DNA of 9,803 bases from an uncultured Eubacteriales bacterium. Its GTDB lineage: Bacteria > Bacillota > Clostridia > Oscillospirales > CAG-272. How positions within the stretch are numbered: the first letter of the stretch is position 1; each line of letters opens with the position of its first letter. The notes under the pieces are model-generated. The model searched no databases and was not told the DNA's origin. It saw nothing but the letters and a program-made list of their open reading frames with translations. The translations under genes and the position numbers were made by a program. Location of the stretch: NCBI GenBank assembly GCA_934477985.1, contig CAKSOR010000067.1:1-9803 (forward strand). The letters are read 5' to 3'. This document shows, piece after piece, positions 1-6,883 of the stretch.

Positions 1-11
1 ATATAAACCAT
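1..11 (-). CDS. Possible start of a further gene, cut by the left edge
   Basis: An ATG at 11-9 (minus strand) is preceded by AGAGGTG at 23-17. The arrangement AGAGGTGTTTATATG closely resembles the ribosome site and start of the carboxypeptidase gene (GGAGGTGTTTTATATG). Only three codons (Met-Val-Tyr) are visible, so no product can be named. It sits directly behind the terminator of the SLH gene with no room for a separate promoter, so it would depend on read-through. It could equally be a chance match. Confidence 0.3.
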
Positions 12-26
12 ATAAACACCTCTGAT

Positions 27-55
27 AAAAGCAGCCGCCCCTTGCGGGGCGGCTG
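27..55 (-). terminator. Intrinsic terminator of the SLH gene (distal hairpin)
   Basis: A perfect 10-bp GC-rich stem (32-41 with 46-55, loop 42-45) is followed on the minus strand by a C and then four T residues (30-27). It lies about 48 nt past the SLH stop codon. The T tract is short, so termination may be incomplete. Confidence 0.75.
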
Positions 56-61
56 TTCCGT

Positions 62-78
62 CCGCCCCGGAGGGGCGG
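62..78 (-). terminator. Second GC-rich hairpin behind the SLH gene
   Basis: A perfect 7-bp stem (CCGCCCC at 62-68, GGGGCGG at 72-78) with a 3-nt loop lies 25 nt after the stop codon. No T tract follows directly, so alone it is more likely an mRNA 3'-end stabiliser or pause hairpin. Its arms repeat the core of the distal hairpin, so the two could pair with each other in alternative folds. Confidence 0.5.
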
Positions 79-103
79 GCGGTGGGGGAGAATTCAATGA
101 GAA

Positions 104-3100
104 TTACTTAACGTCGAAGTAGAAGGTTACGTAAACCGTAGATCCAGTTGCAGAAGACGGTACCGCAATGGTAAGTCCGTAGTAACCCTTATCGAAGTTT
201 CTGTCGATGTTGGACTGAGAGTCAATTGCCTTCTCGACAGTGACTACGCCCTTGTCGCAAGAGCCCTTGATAGCGATACCAGAAGCTATCGGCTCGCCAT
301 TCTCATCAAGAAGCATATTCTTATAGGTATCGTTTATCTTAGCCTTGTAGAGATACTCGACAACAGTGAATGTGTTAGCCTTGGAAACGAGATTCGAAAC
401 AGCTGCATTGCTCATGATAGGATCACCGATAGTGCCGTTGTCGATATAAAGGGTGATAGTACCAGAGATTGCGCCTGCGCCGCTTGCAGCAACAGTCGAG
501 TAAGCTACTCTAGGATCGCCACCGTTAAGGCGCGAGAATGCGTTAGCAACATCCTTTTCGGTAGGATCAACAGAAGCGCTCTCCTTGTAGACAACGAGGA
601 CGATGCTACCATCAGAGTTGCTGGTCGAGAGGTAAGCTACCTTACGAGCAGTCTTTGCATCGAAGCAAGAGAGATCTTTCTTTACATCGATAGCAGTAGA
701 GAAGGTAGAAATGAGCTTGGTTGCCTTGTTACCAGTCTCAACACCCATCTTTTTGATAGTGATGTACTGATTGTTGAGGTCGATGTCGCCAGACTTGAGG
801 GAAACAGTAGTAACAATGTTAGCGGTGGTTTCCTTGATGATGATGCCGTTAGCATCAATCTCATAGAACTTGCCAGCCTCAGGCTTTACAGCATCGCTGG
901 AAGTCTTAGCGTAAATGGTGACGGTGCTGCCGTTGCCCATGTTGAGAGCAGCCGAAGCATACTTGAAGTAAGTTCCGGTCTTGCCAGCAAGCTCGAAGTT
1001 TGCAGCAGAGTCAATGGTGTAGGTATTGACGTTTGCAACATAAACAATAGCGTTTGCAGGATCATTTACGTTGAATCCGGTAATACCATCAGCCTTACCG
1101 TTAGTAACGGTGTACTTAACAACAACTATCGAAGCAACGCCGTTGATTGCGTTCTCTTCCTTAGAACCATAACCGATCTTATCAACGTAGATCTGAGCCT
1201 GAGTTCCATCGATCTTCCAATCGTTGGAAGGCTTGCCTGCGTAATAAGTTACCTTCGCATCAACACCCGCGCCATTGATGAAATAGAACTTGGTGTTAGC
1301 ATCGGTACGGATTCTGTCAGTCTTATCCATTCTGCCTACCAGATTAGAAATACCATCTTTGAAGGTGTGGACATCAGTAGTCTTAGTAAGACCAATAGTG
1401 TTCTTCTCAGAGAGAGGCTTGCTTACTCTGTAAGCGTCTGCATCAGCAGAAGCAGCAACTGCCTTATAAACATTGCCTGCAACGTTGCCAGCAAACTTCT
1501 GGAGCTCATAGTTGAGTCTGAAGACGCTGAGCTTCGAGAAGACAATCTCGTTGCCAGTAGTCTCATCGGTGTACTCGTTGATGTAGTAAGTGCCACGCTT
1601 GCCATTGACATAAGCATCAACATAGATGCCCTTATTGTCAAAGTCTTCTGCGCTGACTACTACCATGTACTCATAACCCTCATCCATGCTCTTAAGTTCA
1701 GCAGAGATGATGTAGCCATTGAACGCAATGTAACGAACAGCTACGTAAACGTCGCTGAAGGTGGAGATTACGTCAGAGGTCTTGAGTTCGTTGTTGATGT
1801 AGTTGAGCTTAGCATCTGCGATCTGCTCGAAATTGACCTGACCGTCAGGCTTTTCAGTGGTGTACTGGAGGGTTGCGCCAACCTTCGAATCCTGAGCGGA
1901 GTTGCCAAGCTTGTAGGTTACGCCATCAATGGTGACTCTTGCAACATATCCCTTATCAGCCTTGTAGTCGGTAAGGTCAATGTTAGTGATAGTACCAACC
2001 TGTACCTCGAGCTTCTCGATGACAGAGATGGTATTGGTCTGAACATTCCAAGTGTAAACGAATACGTCGCCCTTTGCGAGGTCAGCGCCTTCGATGGTGA
2101 CATTCTTTGCGTCCTTAGCAGGACCGACGATGCCAGTAGCCTTATCCTTAGCAACAGAGCCCGGATAAACCGACATGAAAACAGGAGTGTAGATAGCACG
2201 ATCATACTTGCCGTCGCCATTGTCATCAAACATGGTGAGCTGGTAGTTCTTGCTGTTCTTAAGATCAGCGAGCTTGAGGGTGCTGTAACGAGTGTAAGTG
2301 CCGCTTACGTCAACACCGTACTTAACGAGTGCCTCAGCGTAAGAGATAACGACTGCGTCGATCTTATCAGCGTAGTACTTGGTTCCATCGGGAGCCTGGT
2401 ATGCGAAGATAGCGACCTTGCCGCCATTCTGATTGATGACGTCTCCGTCAGAGTCAGTGAGAAGGATTCTGGTGTTGCCAGCAGTAGAACCACCGTTGAA
2501 GATAACGATCTCGTTCTTGAGAGCCTCGCCAGCGAACTCAGCGGTCGGATAGTAGGAAGTGCCGTTGAGAACGAACTTCGAAGTGCCATCCGGAATGGTA
2601 ACATCGTTGCTGTAGATTACAGCGGGAGCTGCGCCAAGGATAGCCTTGTCGTATCTGCCGGTCTTAGCGTTGAGGTTAACGAGATCGACAGAGTAGTTGA
2701 AGTAGTTCTCAACTTTGTCAGCCTCGATGCCGAGAGCTGCAACCGGGATGTAAAGGGTGTCGCCGTTCGGAACACCGTTTACGAGGGGCTGTGCACCAAC
2801 GTAACCAGCCTCAACGGTCTTGGTTGCGTAGTACTGCTTCGGAGTGGAGGTGATAACGTACTTAGTAACGTTAGTCGCACCAGCAACGCCGAAGTTCTTC
2901 TCCTCGATGGTAGCGCCACCGTCAGCAGGAGTAGCCTTGAGCATGTTGTAGATAACCTGTGCGGTTTCAGCTCTGGTGAGAGTCTTAGCCGGGTCAGTTA
3001 CCTGGAGATCCTTGGTGAGACCAAGCTTAGCTGCGGTCTGATATGCACCGATCCAGTAAGGAGTGAGGGTGGTATCAACCTTGTAGCCGAGCGCGCGGAC

Positions 3101-3496
3101 TGCCATGATAAGAGCGTCACGGCACTTGATGCCGGTGTAGGGCTCAAAGTGGGTAGCGTCCATACCAGTTACGATGCCGTTCATGTATGCGTAGCCGATA
3201 GCTCCGTACCACTCAGTGACATCCTCGAAAATTGCCATACCATTCTGCCAATCGGTGGTCTTGGGCTCGAGAGCACGTGCCATCATGATTGCCATCTGGT
3301 ATCTTACGACATCATTGTCCGGACCAAACTTGTCGTCGCCGATGCCGTTGACGATTCCATACTCAGTCAGAGCGTTGATAGCGGCAGCATAAGTGTTGTC
3401 GTCAGCAACGTCAGAGTAAGCAGAGACCGTTGCAGCAGCGCTTATTACCATGAGGGTAGCAAGCACTAATGCAAGAAACTTCTTGAGATTTCTCAT
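104..3496 (-). CDS. Secreted S-layer-homology (SLH) domain protein, probable surface-layer protein
   Basis: The protein has 1130 residues. A signal peptide spans residues 1-26 (MRNLKK, a hydrophobic core, then a VSA/YSD cleavage site). Three SLH domains follow at about 27-76, 90-137 and 140-187. SLH domains in general bind secondary cell wall polymer, so it should sit non-covalently on the cell surface. Only the third domain keeps an intact TRAE motif; the equivalent sites in the first two read VRYQ and KCRD. Residues from about 200 to 1130 look like beta-rich extracellular sequence with no recognised enzyme motif. DDNGDGKYD at 424-432 resembles a Ca2+-binding loop. No LPXTG sorting signal is present. 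The start at 3496 is preferred because AAGGAG lies 8 nt upstream; the frame stays open to a GTG at 3640, but that codon overlaps the promoter. GC is visibly lower than in the neighbours and codon choice is strict, which suggests very high expression. Its role as the main S-layer subunit is inferred. Confidence 0.94.
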   Translation of the reverse strand: MRNLKKFLALVLATLMVISAAATVSAYSDVADDNTYAAAINALTEYGIVNGIGDDKFGPDNDVVRYQMAIMMARALEPKTTDWQNGMAIFEDVTEWYGAIGYAYMNGIVTGMDATHFEPYTGIKCRDALIMAVRALGYKVDTTLTPYWIGAYQTAAKLGLTKDLQVTDPAKTLTRAETAQVIYNMLKATPADGGATIEEKNFGVAGATNVTKYVITSTPKQYYATKTVEAGYVGAQPLVNGVPNGDTLYIPVAALGIEADKVENYFNYSVDLVNLNAKTGRYDKAILGAAPAVIYSNDVTIPDGTSKFVLNGTSYYPTAEFAGEALKNEIVIFNGGSTAGNTRILLTDSDGDVINQNGGKVAIFAYQAPDGTKYYADKIDAVVISYAEALVKYGVDVSGTYTRYSTLKLADLKNSKNYQLTMFDDNGDGKYDRAIYTPVFMSVYPGSVAKDKATGIVGPAKDAKNVTIEGADLAKGDVFVYTWNVQTNTISVIEKLEVQVGTITNIDLTDYKADKGYVARVTIDGVTYKLGNSAQDSKVGATLQYTTEKPDGQVNFEQIADAKLNYINNELKTSDVISTFSDVYVAVRYIAFNGYIISAELKSMDEGYEYMVVVSAEDFDNKGIYVDAYVNGKRGTYYINEYTDETTGNEIVFSKLSVFRLNYELQKFAGNVAGNVYKAVAASADADAYRVSKPLSEKNTIGLTKTTDVHTFKDGISNLVGRMDKTDRIRTDANTKFYFINGAGVDAKVTYYAGKPSNDWKIDGTQAQIYVDKIGYGSKEENAINGVASIVVVKYTVTNGKADGITGFNVNDPANAIVYVANVNTYTIDSAANFELAGKTGTYFKYASAALNMGNGSTVTIYAKTSSDAVKPEAGKFYEIDANGIIIKETTANIVTTVSLKSGDIDLNNQYITIKKMGVETGNKATKLISTFSTAIDVKKDLSCFDAKTARKVAYLSTSNSDGSIVLVVYKESASVDPTEKDVANAFSRLNGGDPRVAYSTVAASGAGAISGTITLYIDNGTIGDPIMSNAAVSNLVSKANTFTVVEYLYKAKINDTYKNMLLDENGEPIASGIAIKGSCDKGVVTVEKAIDSQSNIDRNFDKGYYGLTIAVPSSATGSTVYVTFYFDVK

Positions 3497-3504
3497 TGTG
3501 TTTT

Positions 3505-3510
3505 CTCCTT
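3505..3510 (-). promoter_or_regulatory. Ribosome binding site that fixes the SLH gene start
   Basis: AAGGAG lies 8 nt upstream of the ATG at 3496. The translation from that ATG begins at once with a classical signal peptide. Both facts reject the longer in-frame reading from 3640, whose 48 extra residues are rich in Gly and Arg and would precede the signal peptide. Confidence 0.9.
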
Positions 3511-3550
3511 TAAAGATTTTTTTCGGGAACCGCCGCATTCCTTCGCGCCT

Positions 3551-3594
3551 CGCCGCTTTGCCGCCCGGTCTCACTTGAGCGCCGCCGCTTTGCC
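3551..3594. repeat. 12-bp direct repeat in the SLH leader
   Basis: CGCCGCTTTGCC occurs at 3551-3562 and again at 3583-3594, 32 bp apart start to start, inside the untranslated leader of the SLH gene. On the mRNA it reads GGCAAAGCGGCG twice, in an otherwise GC-rich stretch. It could be a binding or structural element of the leader, or simple low-complexity drift. Confidence 0.6.
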
Positions 3595-3630
3595 CGCTTT
3601 TTTCCTGCATTGGTTTTCTTCCCTGACAAT

Positions 3631-3659
3631 ATATTACCACAAGTCAAATTTTTCTTCAA
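3631..3659 (-). promoter_or_regulatory. Sigma-A-type promoter of the SLH gene, extended -10
   Basis: Read on the minus strand, TTGAAG (3659-3654) and TAATAT (3636-3631) are separated by exactly 17 nt, and a TG one base before the -10 (3639-3638) makes it an extended -10. Transcription should begin near 3624, giving a leader of about 128 nt. It lies between the carboxypeptidase stop and the SLH start. Confidence 0.7.
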
Positions 3660-3709
3660 GAGTTTTCCAATACTTGTTAGGTATTTGTAATTTTAAACCC
3701 CGTTTAATA

Positions 3710-4831
3710 TTACGAGCGCGCCAGCGTCAGCTTCGCTAAGAATCGCCCGAAAAGCTCGGTGAATCCTATCTTTTTCACGCTTTCAACCGCCGTTACCGGC
3801 AGATTTCCGATCTCCTCCCCCTCGAGAAGAAATCTCACCCGCCCGATCTCTCCGCCCGCCTCGACCGGAGCGGAAATTTTTTCCGGAAGCTCGATCACCC
3901 GCTCGACTTTCGCCGCGCTTCCCTTCGTCACAACCGCCGTTCCGCCCTCGCAGACAAGCCCGACACTGTCCGAAAGTCCGCCCAGCACCGCGATCTCCCC
4001 CGGCTCACAGTTTAGCTTCGCCACCTCCCAGTTCGCGAATCCGTAGTCGAGCAGCTTCTTCGCCGCCTCGTTGCGCACGTCGCGCGTCTCCGCCGCCATG
4101 ATCACCGCGATGAGCTCCATTCCGTCGCGCTCAGCCGTCGCGCTGATACAGAATTTCGCCTTCGACGTCGAGCCGGTCTTGAGTCCGTTCGCCCCGCGGT
4201 AGAAGCGGATCAGGCGGTTCGTGTTCGTAAGCCCGAACGCGCCGTTCCGGATCGTGTCCATCCAGATCGACGAGAACTCAAGTATCTTCGGGTGCTTCGT
4301 GATCAGCTCGCGCGACATTATAGCGATGTCCCGCGAGGTCGTCAGGTGACCCGCGACTGTGTCGTCGAGTCCGTTCGTGTTCTTGAAGGTCGTGTTGTTC
4401 ATCCCGAGCTCTGCGGCGCGCTCGTTCATCTTCGCGACGAAATTCTCCTCCGTCCCGGCAATCTTCTCGGCGAGCGCCACAGCCGCGTCGTTCGCGCTCG
4501 ACACAACCACGCACTTCACCATCTCCGAGACGCTCATCTCCTCGCCCGGCTCGAGATAAACCTGTGAGCCGCCCATCGACGCCGCGTATTCCGACGTCTG
4601 AACCATCTCGTCCCAGCCGAGCCGCCCGTCGTCGATCGCCTCCATCACGAGTAACAGCGTCATGATCTTCGTCACCGAGGCGGGCGGGAGCTTTTCGTCC
4701 GGATTGTACTCATAGAGCACCTTCCCGGTCGAAGCCTCGGTGAGTATGCAGCTCGGCACGCCGAAATCGCTCGCGCTCACCGGAAGAATGAGCGTCACAG
4801 CCGCGAGAACCGCGCAGATTATTTTTCTCAT
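3710..4831 (-). CDS. D-alanyl-D-alanine carboxypeptidase, peptidase S11 / PBP5 family
   Basis: This is a secreted serine DD-carboxypeptidase of 373 residues that removes the terminal D-Ala from peptidoglycan stem peptides outside the membrane. A signal peptide covers residues 1-20 (cleavage after VSA). All three penicillin-binding motifs are present: SVTK at 52-55 with nucleophile Ser52 and Lys55, SAN at 112-114, and KTG at 218-220. A PBP5-type C-terminal beta domain runs from about 271 to 350, and the last 23 residues (KKIGFTELFGRFLAKL region) look like the amphipathic membrane-anchoring tail of the family. The length matches DacA/DacF-type enzymes. The ATG at 4831 is chosen because GGAGG lies 8 nt upstream; a GTG at 4840 in the same frame overlaps that ribosome site. 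It follows the solute-binding protein gene after 46 nt with no separate promoter seen, so it is probably co-transcribed. A sporulation role (DacF) versus a general wall role cannot be decided from the sequence. Confidence 0.95.
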   Translation of the reverse strand: MRKIICAVLAAVTLILPVSASDFGVPSCILTEASTGKVLYEYNPDEKLPPASVTKIMTLLLVMEAIDDGRLGWDEMVQTSEYAASMGGSQVYLEPGEEMSVSEMVKCVVVSSANDAAVALAEKIAGTEENFVAKMNERAAELGMNNTTFKNTNGLDDTVAGHLTTSRDIAIMSRELITKHPKILEFSSIWMDTIRNGAFGLTNTNRLIRFYRGANGLKTGSTSKAKFCISATAERDGMELIAVIMAAETRDVRNEAAKKLLDYGFANWEVAKLNCEPGEIAVLGGLSDSVGLVCEGGTAVVTKGSAAKVERVIELPEKISAPVEAGGEIGRVRFLLEGEEIGNLPVTAVESVKKIGFTELFGRFLAKLTLARS

Positions 4832-4839
4832 ATAAAACA

Positions 4840-4869
4840 CCTCCGCCGGAGTATATGTCCGCGCGGAGG
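4840..4869 (-). promoter_or_regulatory. Hairpin enclosing the carboxypeptidase ribosome site
   Basis: The gap between the binding-protein stop (4878) and the carboxypeptidase ATG (4831) holds an imperfect palindrome. An outer 7-bp stem (4840-4846 with 4863-4869) stacks on an inner 4-bp stem (4847-4850 with 4858-4861), with one bulged base at 4862 and a 7-nt loop. The GGAGG ribosome site of the carboxypeptidase (4844-4840) forms the 3' arm. The stem begins 8 nt behind the upstream stop codon, so a ribosome finishing the upstream gene could open it. TGTTTTAT follows it on the mRNA, so a weak terminator or attenuator role is also possible. Confidence 0.65.
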
Positions 4870-4877
4870 GAAATATG

Positions 4878-6350
4878 TTATTTCAGGTCCTCGAAGGTCT
4901 TGGCGATCTCCTCGTTCGCGCTCTTTTCGAGCGACGCGTAGGTCGAGGCGAAGTTGTTCGTCCCGGCTGAGAGCGTGCCGGTGACGGCATTGATGAGATT
5001 GCCCCATTTGTAGACGAACCAGAGATCGAAGACGATGCCGTCGTTGATTATGCCGATCATGCGTGCTGAATCCTCGTCGCGCATCGACTTTGTCGTGACG
5101 GCGCGGGAAACAAGCTCTGGCTCGACGTACTCGCCGGAATAATAGCCCATCGCGGTAAGAACGTTGCCGATCATCTCAGGATCGGAAGCGCTCGCGGGAA
5201 CGGCGATCATGTCCGCCCAGCCCTCTGAGAGCTGCGAATAGTACTTATCCTGCTTTTCATCGAATTTCGGCATTGGAAGAATACCGAAGTCGGTCTCCAT
5301 GTCGCGCAGGTCCATCGCGTAGAACAGCCAGTTGAAATTCATGAAGAGCTTGTCGCTCTTGAACATCGGCAGAAGCACCGACACGAAGACGTCGCCGCCG
5401 CTCGCCTTGGGGCTGAAATTACCCGGCAGGGCGTTGACAGAATAGTCGCCGAGCACATCAAGCATCTTGTCAATCATCGTTGTCATCCGCTCTGTGTTGA
5501 GCGTCACCTCGGAAATTCCATCCTTGTTCTTGGTCGTTATTCTTCCGCCGCAGGAACTTATCGCCTGTTTCAGGACAGTCGCGCTGCCGGAAAAGCCGAA
5601 CTGGTCATTGTCGTCCATTGTTCCGTCGCCGTTGAGGTCGTTTGAGACGGTCTTTGCCATCTTAGAGAAATTGTCGAGCGTCCACTTTCCGTCGTCAACG
5701 AGTTTATAGGGATCATCGAGCTTGTTCTCCTCGACCATCCGCTTGTTGAAGTATATGACGCCTGACGCTACCGACGTTCTCAGGCACGAGGCGTCGATCA
5801 TCAGATACTGCTTTCCGGCGATCTCATACTCAGCGTTCGCGTTCTGGTTCACCCAGTCAGCCTCAAGATCAAGCGTGTCAATCGACCTGAGGTCATAGAG
5901 AAGCCCTCCGCCGAGCAGCTTGTTCGCGTAGTTCATGATGATAAGCGCCGCCTGGTACTCATCATCTCCCGCGTTTACACTGTTTATCAGCGCCGTGTAG
6001 TTGCTATGCTCACTCTGCGCCACCCGGATCTTCACACCGAGTGCTTCCTCAACCGCCTGAGTGCGCTTGAATATCGCGTCATTGATGACGTCGCCGTTCT
6101 CGCCGTCAGAGGTGATGTAGTTATACTTGTCGATAGCGTACCCAGGATTAAAGTGATCCTCAAACACCGTGAAGGTCTTGCCGCCGTAGTCGACATCCGG
6201 CGGGGTGTAAGCCGCGGGTTCGGTCGTGACCTCAGCCGACGTTCCGGCATCGGTAGTCGTTTCGGACGGCGTGACCGCTCCGCCGCCGCAGGAGACAACC
6301 TGTAGAAGCGCCAGTAACAGCGCCGCGAGTGAAAATGCTTTGCGTTTCAT
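4878..6350 (-). CDS. Extracellular solute-binding lipoprotein, ABC-transporter type
   Basis: The 490-residue precursor has a lipoprotein signal peptide ending in VVSC. Cys21 is the expected lipidated residue, so the protein should be anchored to the outer face of the membrane. A Ser/Thr/Ala/Pro-rich linker (about 25-50) leads into YGGKTFTVF and a periplasmic-binding-protein-like body. The body resembles family 1 carbohydrate-type binding proteins common in Clostridia (NGDVINDAIFKR, the VEEALGVKI region, GKWTLDNF). Residues 238-249 form an EF-hand-like loop (D-L-N-G-D-G-T-M-D-D-N-D), a motif known from LipO-type binding proteins. The start at 6350 is chosen because GGAGG lies 7 nt upstream and it gives a normal signal peptide; an upstream in-frame start at 6368 would precede that ribosome site. 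No permease or ATPase gene adjoins it, so it is an orphan subunit here and its ligand is unknown. A sugar or oligosaccharide is likely from family habit only. Confidence 0.92.
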   Translation of the reverse strand: MKRKAFSLAALLLALLQVVSCGGGAVTPSETTTDAGTSAEVTTEPAAYTPPDVDYGGKTFTVFEDHFNPGYAIDKYNYITSDGENGDVINDAIFKRTQAVEEALGVKIRVAQSEHSNYTALINSVNAGDDEYQAALIIMNYANKLLGGGLLYDLRSIDTLDLEADWVNQNANAEYEIAGKQYLMIDASCLRTSVASGVIYFNKRMVEENKLDDPYKLVDDGKWTLDNFSKMAKTVSNDLNGDGTMDDNDQFGFSGSATVLKQAISSCGGRITTKNKDGISEVTLNTERMTTMIDKMLDVLGDYSVNALPGNFSPKASGGDVFVSVLLPMFKSDKLFMNFNWLFYAMDLRDMETDFGILPMPKFDEKQDKYYSQLSEGWADMIAVPASASDPEMIGNVLTAMGYYSGEYVEPELVSRAVTTKSMRDEDSARMIGIINDGIVFDLWFVYKWGNLINAVTGTLSAGTNNFASTYASLEKSANEEIAKTFEDLK

Positions 6351-6357
6351 ATTTTTT

Positions 6358-6362
6358 CCTCC
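6358..6362 (-). promoter_or_regulatory. Ribosome binding site fixing the binding-protein start
   Basis: GGAGG lies 7 nt upstream of the ATG at 6350. The alternative in-frame ATG at 6368 sits upstream of this site, so the shorter form, which opens MKRKAFSLAA with a standard lipoprotein signal, is preferred. Confidence 0.85.
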
Positions 6363-6379
6363 GTTCATTTGGTACTTCT

Positions 6380-6390
6380 ATTATATCACA
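6380..6390 (-). promoter_or_regulatory. Possible second promoter of the binding-protein gene (extended -10 only)
   Basis: TGTGATATAAT (6390-6380) contains a consensus TATAAT with TG one base upstream. No -35 box is present at 16 to 18 nt. A transcript from here would start near 6373 and have a leader of about 22 nt that still includes the ribosome site. It is an exact copy of the 11-bp motif at 6473-6463. Confidence 0.4.
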
Positions 6391-6462
6391 AAATAAGCCC
6401 CGTGACCTGCAAATTTTCAGCGAAAAAACAGAATTTTTTTGAAGTATATTGCCCCTGATACG

Positions 6463-6491
6463 ATTATATCACATAACGAGCGGAATGTAAA
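6463..6491 (-). promoter_or_regulatory. Sigma-A-type promoter of the binding-protein / carboxypeptidase unit
   Basis: TTTACA (6491-6486) and TATAAT (6468-6463) are 17 nt apart on the minus strand, with an extended -10 TG at 6471-6470. Transcription should start near 6456 and leave a leader of roughly 105 nt. It lies about 40 nt beyond the HPr terminator, so the unit is transcribed independently. Confidence 0.75.
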
Positions 6492-6530
6492 GGAAATCTT
6501 CGCGTCTCAATGAAGCTGTTTTTTTCCGCG

Positions 6531-6559
6531 AAAAAACCCTTCCGGAGATTCCGGAAGGG
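6531..6559 (-). terminator. Intrinsic terminator of the HPr-like gene
   Basis: A perfect 9-bp stem (CCCTTCCGG at 6537-6545, CCGGAAGGG at 6551-6559) with a 5-nt loop is followed on the minus strand by six T residues (6536-6531). It begins 21 nt after the HPr stop codon. The plus-strand side has no T tract, so it works in one direction. Confidence 0.93.
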
Positions 6560-6580
6560 CTCACGACCCGTGCTTCAGGG

Positions 6581-6808
6581 TCAGATCATGTACTGCTTGA
6601 TCTCCGCGAAGAGAGCGTCAGCGTTGTCGGTGTGAGCGGTCAGCTTGATCGGCTTTAAAAGATCGAGCGAGAAGATGCCCATGATCGACTTTGCGTCGAC
6701 GATGTAACGACCCGACGAGAGGTCGATGTCGATCTCATACTTGGAGACGATGTTGACGAAGTTGCGGACGTCCTCGATGGACGAGAGCTTGATATCTACG
6801 CTTTTCAT
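6581..6808 (-). CDS. HPr-like protein lacking the phosphotransfer histidine
   Basis: This is a 75-residue protein of the HPr fold. The strongest match to HPr is SKYEIDIDL (22-30) followed by VDAKSIMGIFSLDL (37-50), which corresponds to the region around regulatory Ser46 of Bacillus HPr; the equivalent here is Ser41. The normal GIHARPA segment is replaced by LSSIEDVRN, and ungapped alignment puts Ser10 where His15 should be. The only histidine is His59, near the C-terminus. It therefore cannot relay phosphate from PEP in the usual way, and a purely regulatory role is inferred. Similar variants are, to my knowledge, common in Clostridia. The start at 6808 has AGGAG upstream at the rather long spacing of 12 nt. 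It has its own promoter and terminator, so it is a single-gene unit. No other PTS gene is in the window. Confidence 0.9.
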   Translation of the reverse strand: MKSVDIKLSSIEDVRNFVNIVSKYEIDIDLSSGRYIVDAKSIMGIFSLDLLKPIKLTAHTDNADALFAEIKQYMI

Positions 6809-6854
6809 TTTAAAAATACACTCCTTTGTTGATATTGATTTGACCTACACTAAT

Positions 6855-6883
6855 ATCATACCGTAAAATCAGCAGTTTGTCAA
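6855..6883 (-). promoter_or_regulatory. Near-consensus sigma-A promoter of the HPr-like gene
   Basis: Perfect TTGACA (6883-6878) and TATGAT (6860-6855) are separated by 17 nt on the minus strand. Transcription should begin near 6848, giving a leader of about 40 nt. This is the best promoter in the window and suggests strong constitutive expression. Confidence 0.88.

Noticed and set aside
1367..3469. 700-codon open frame on the plus strand
   Set aside because: It lies codon-on-codon antisense to the SLH gene, has no ribosome site or protein-like motif, and is explained by the lack of TTA, CTA and TCA codons in the sense gene.
3497..3640. N-terminal extension of the SLH protein by 48 residues
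   Set aside because: The extra start overlaps the promoter, precedes the signal peptide and has no ribosome site, while AAGGAG sits correctly before 3496.
3693..3707. Small palindrome behind the carboxypeptidase stop, considered as a terminator
   Set aside because: It is a 6-bp AT-rich stem with a 3-nt loop and no T tract after it on the minus strand, too weak to call.
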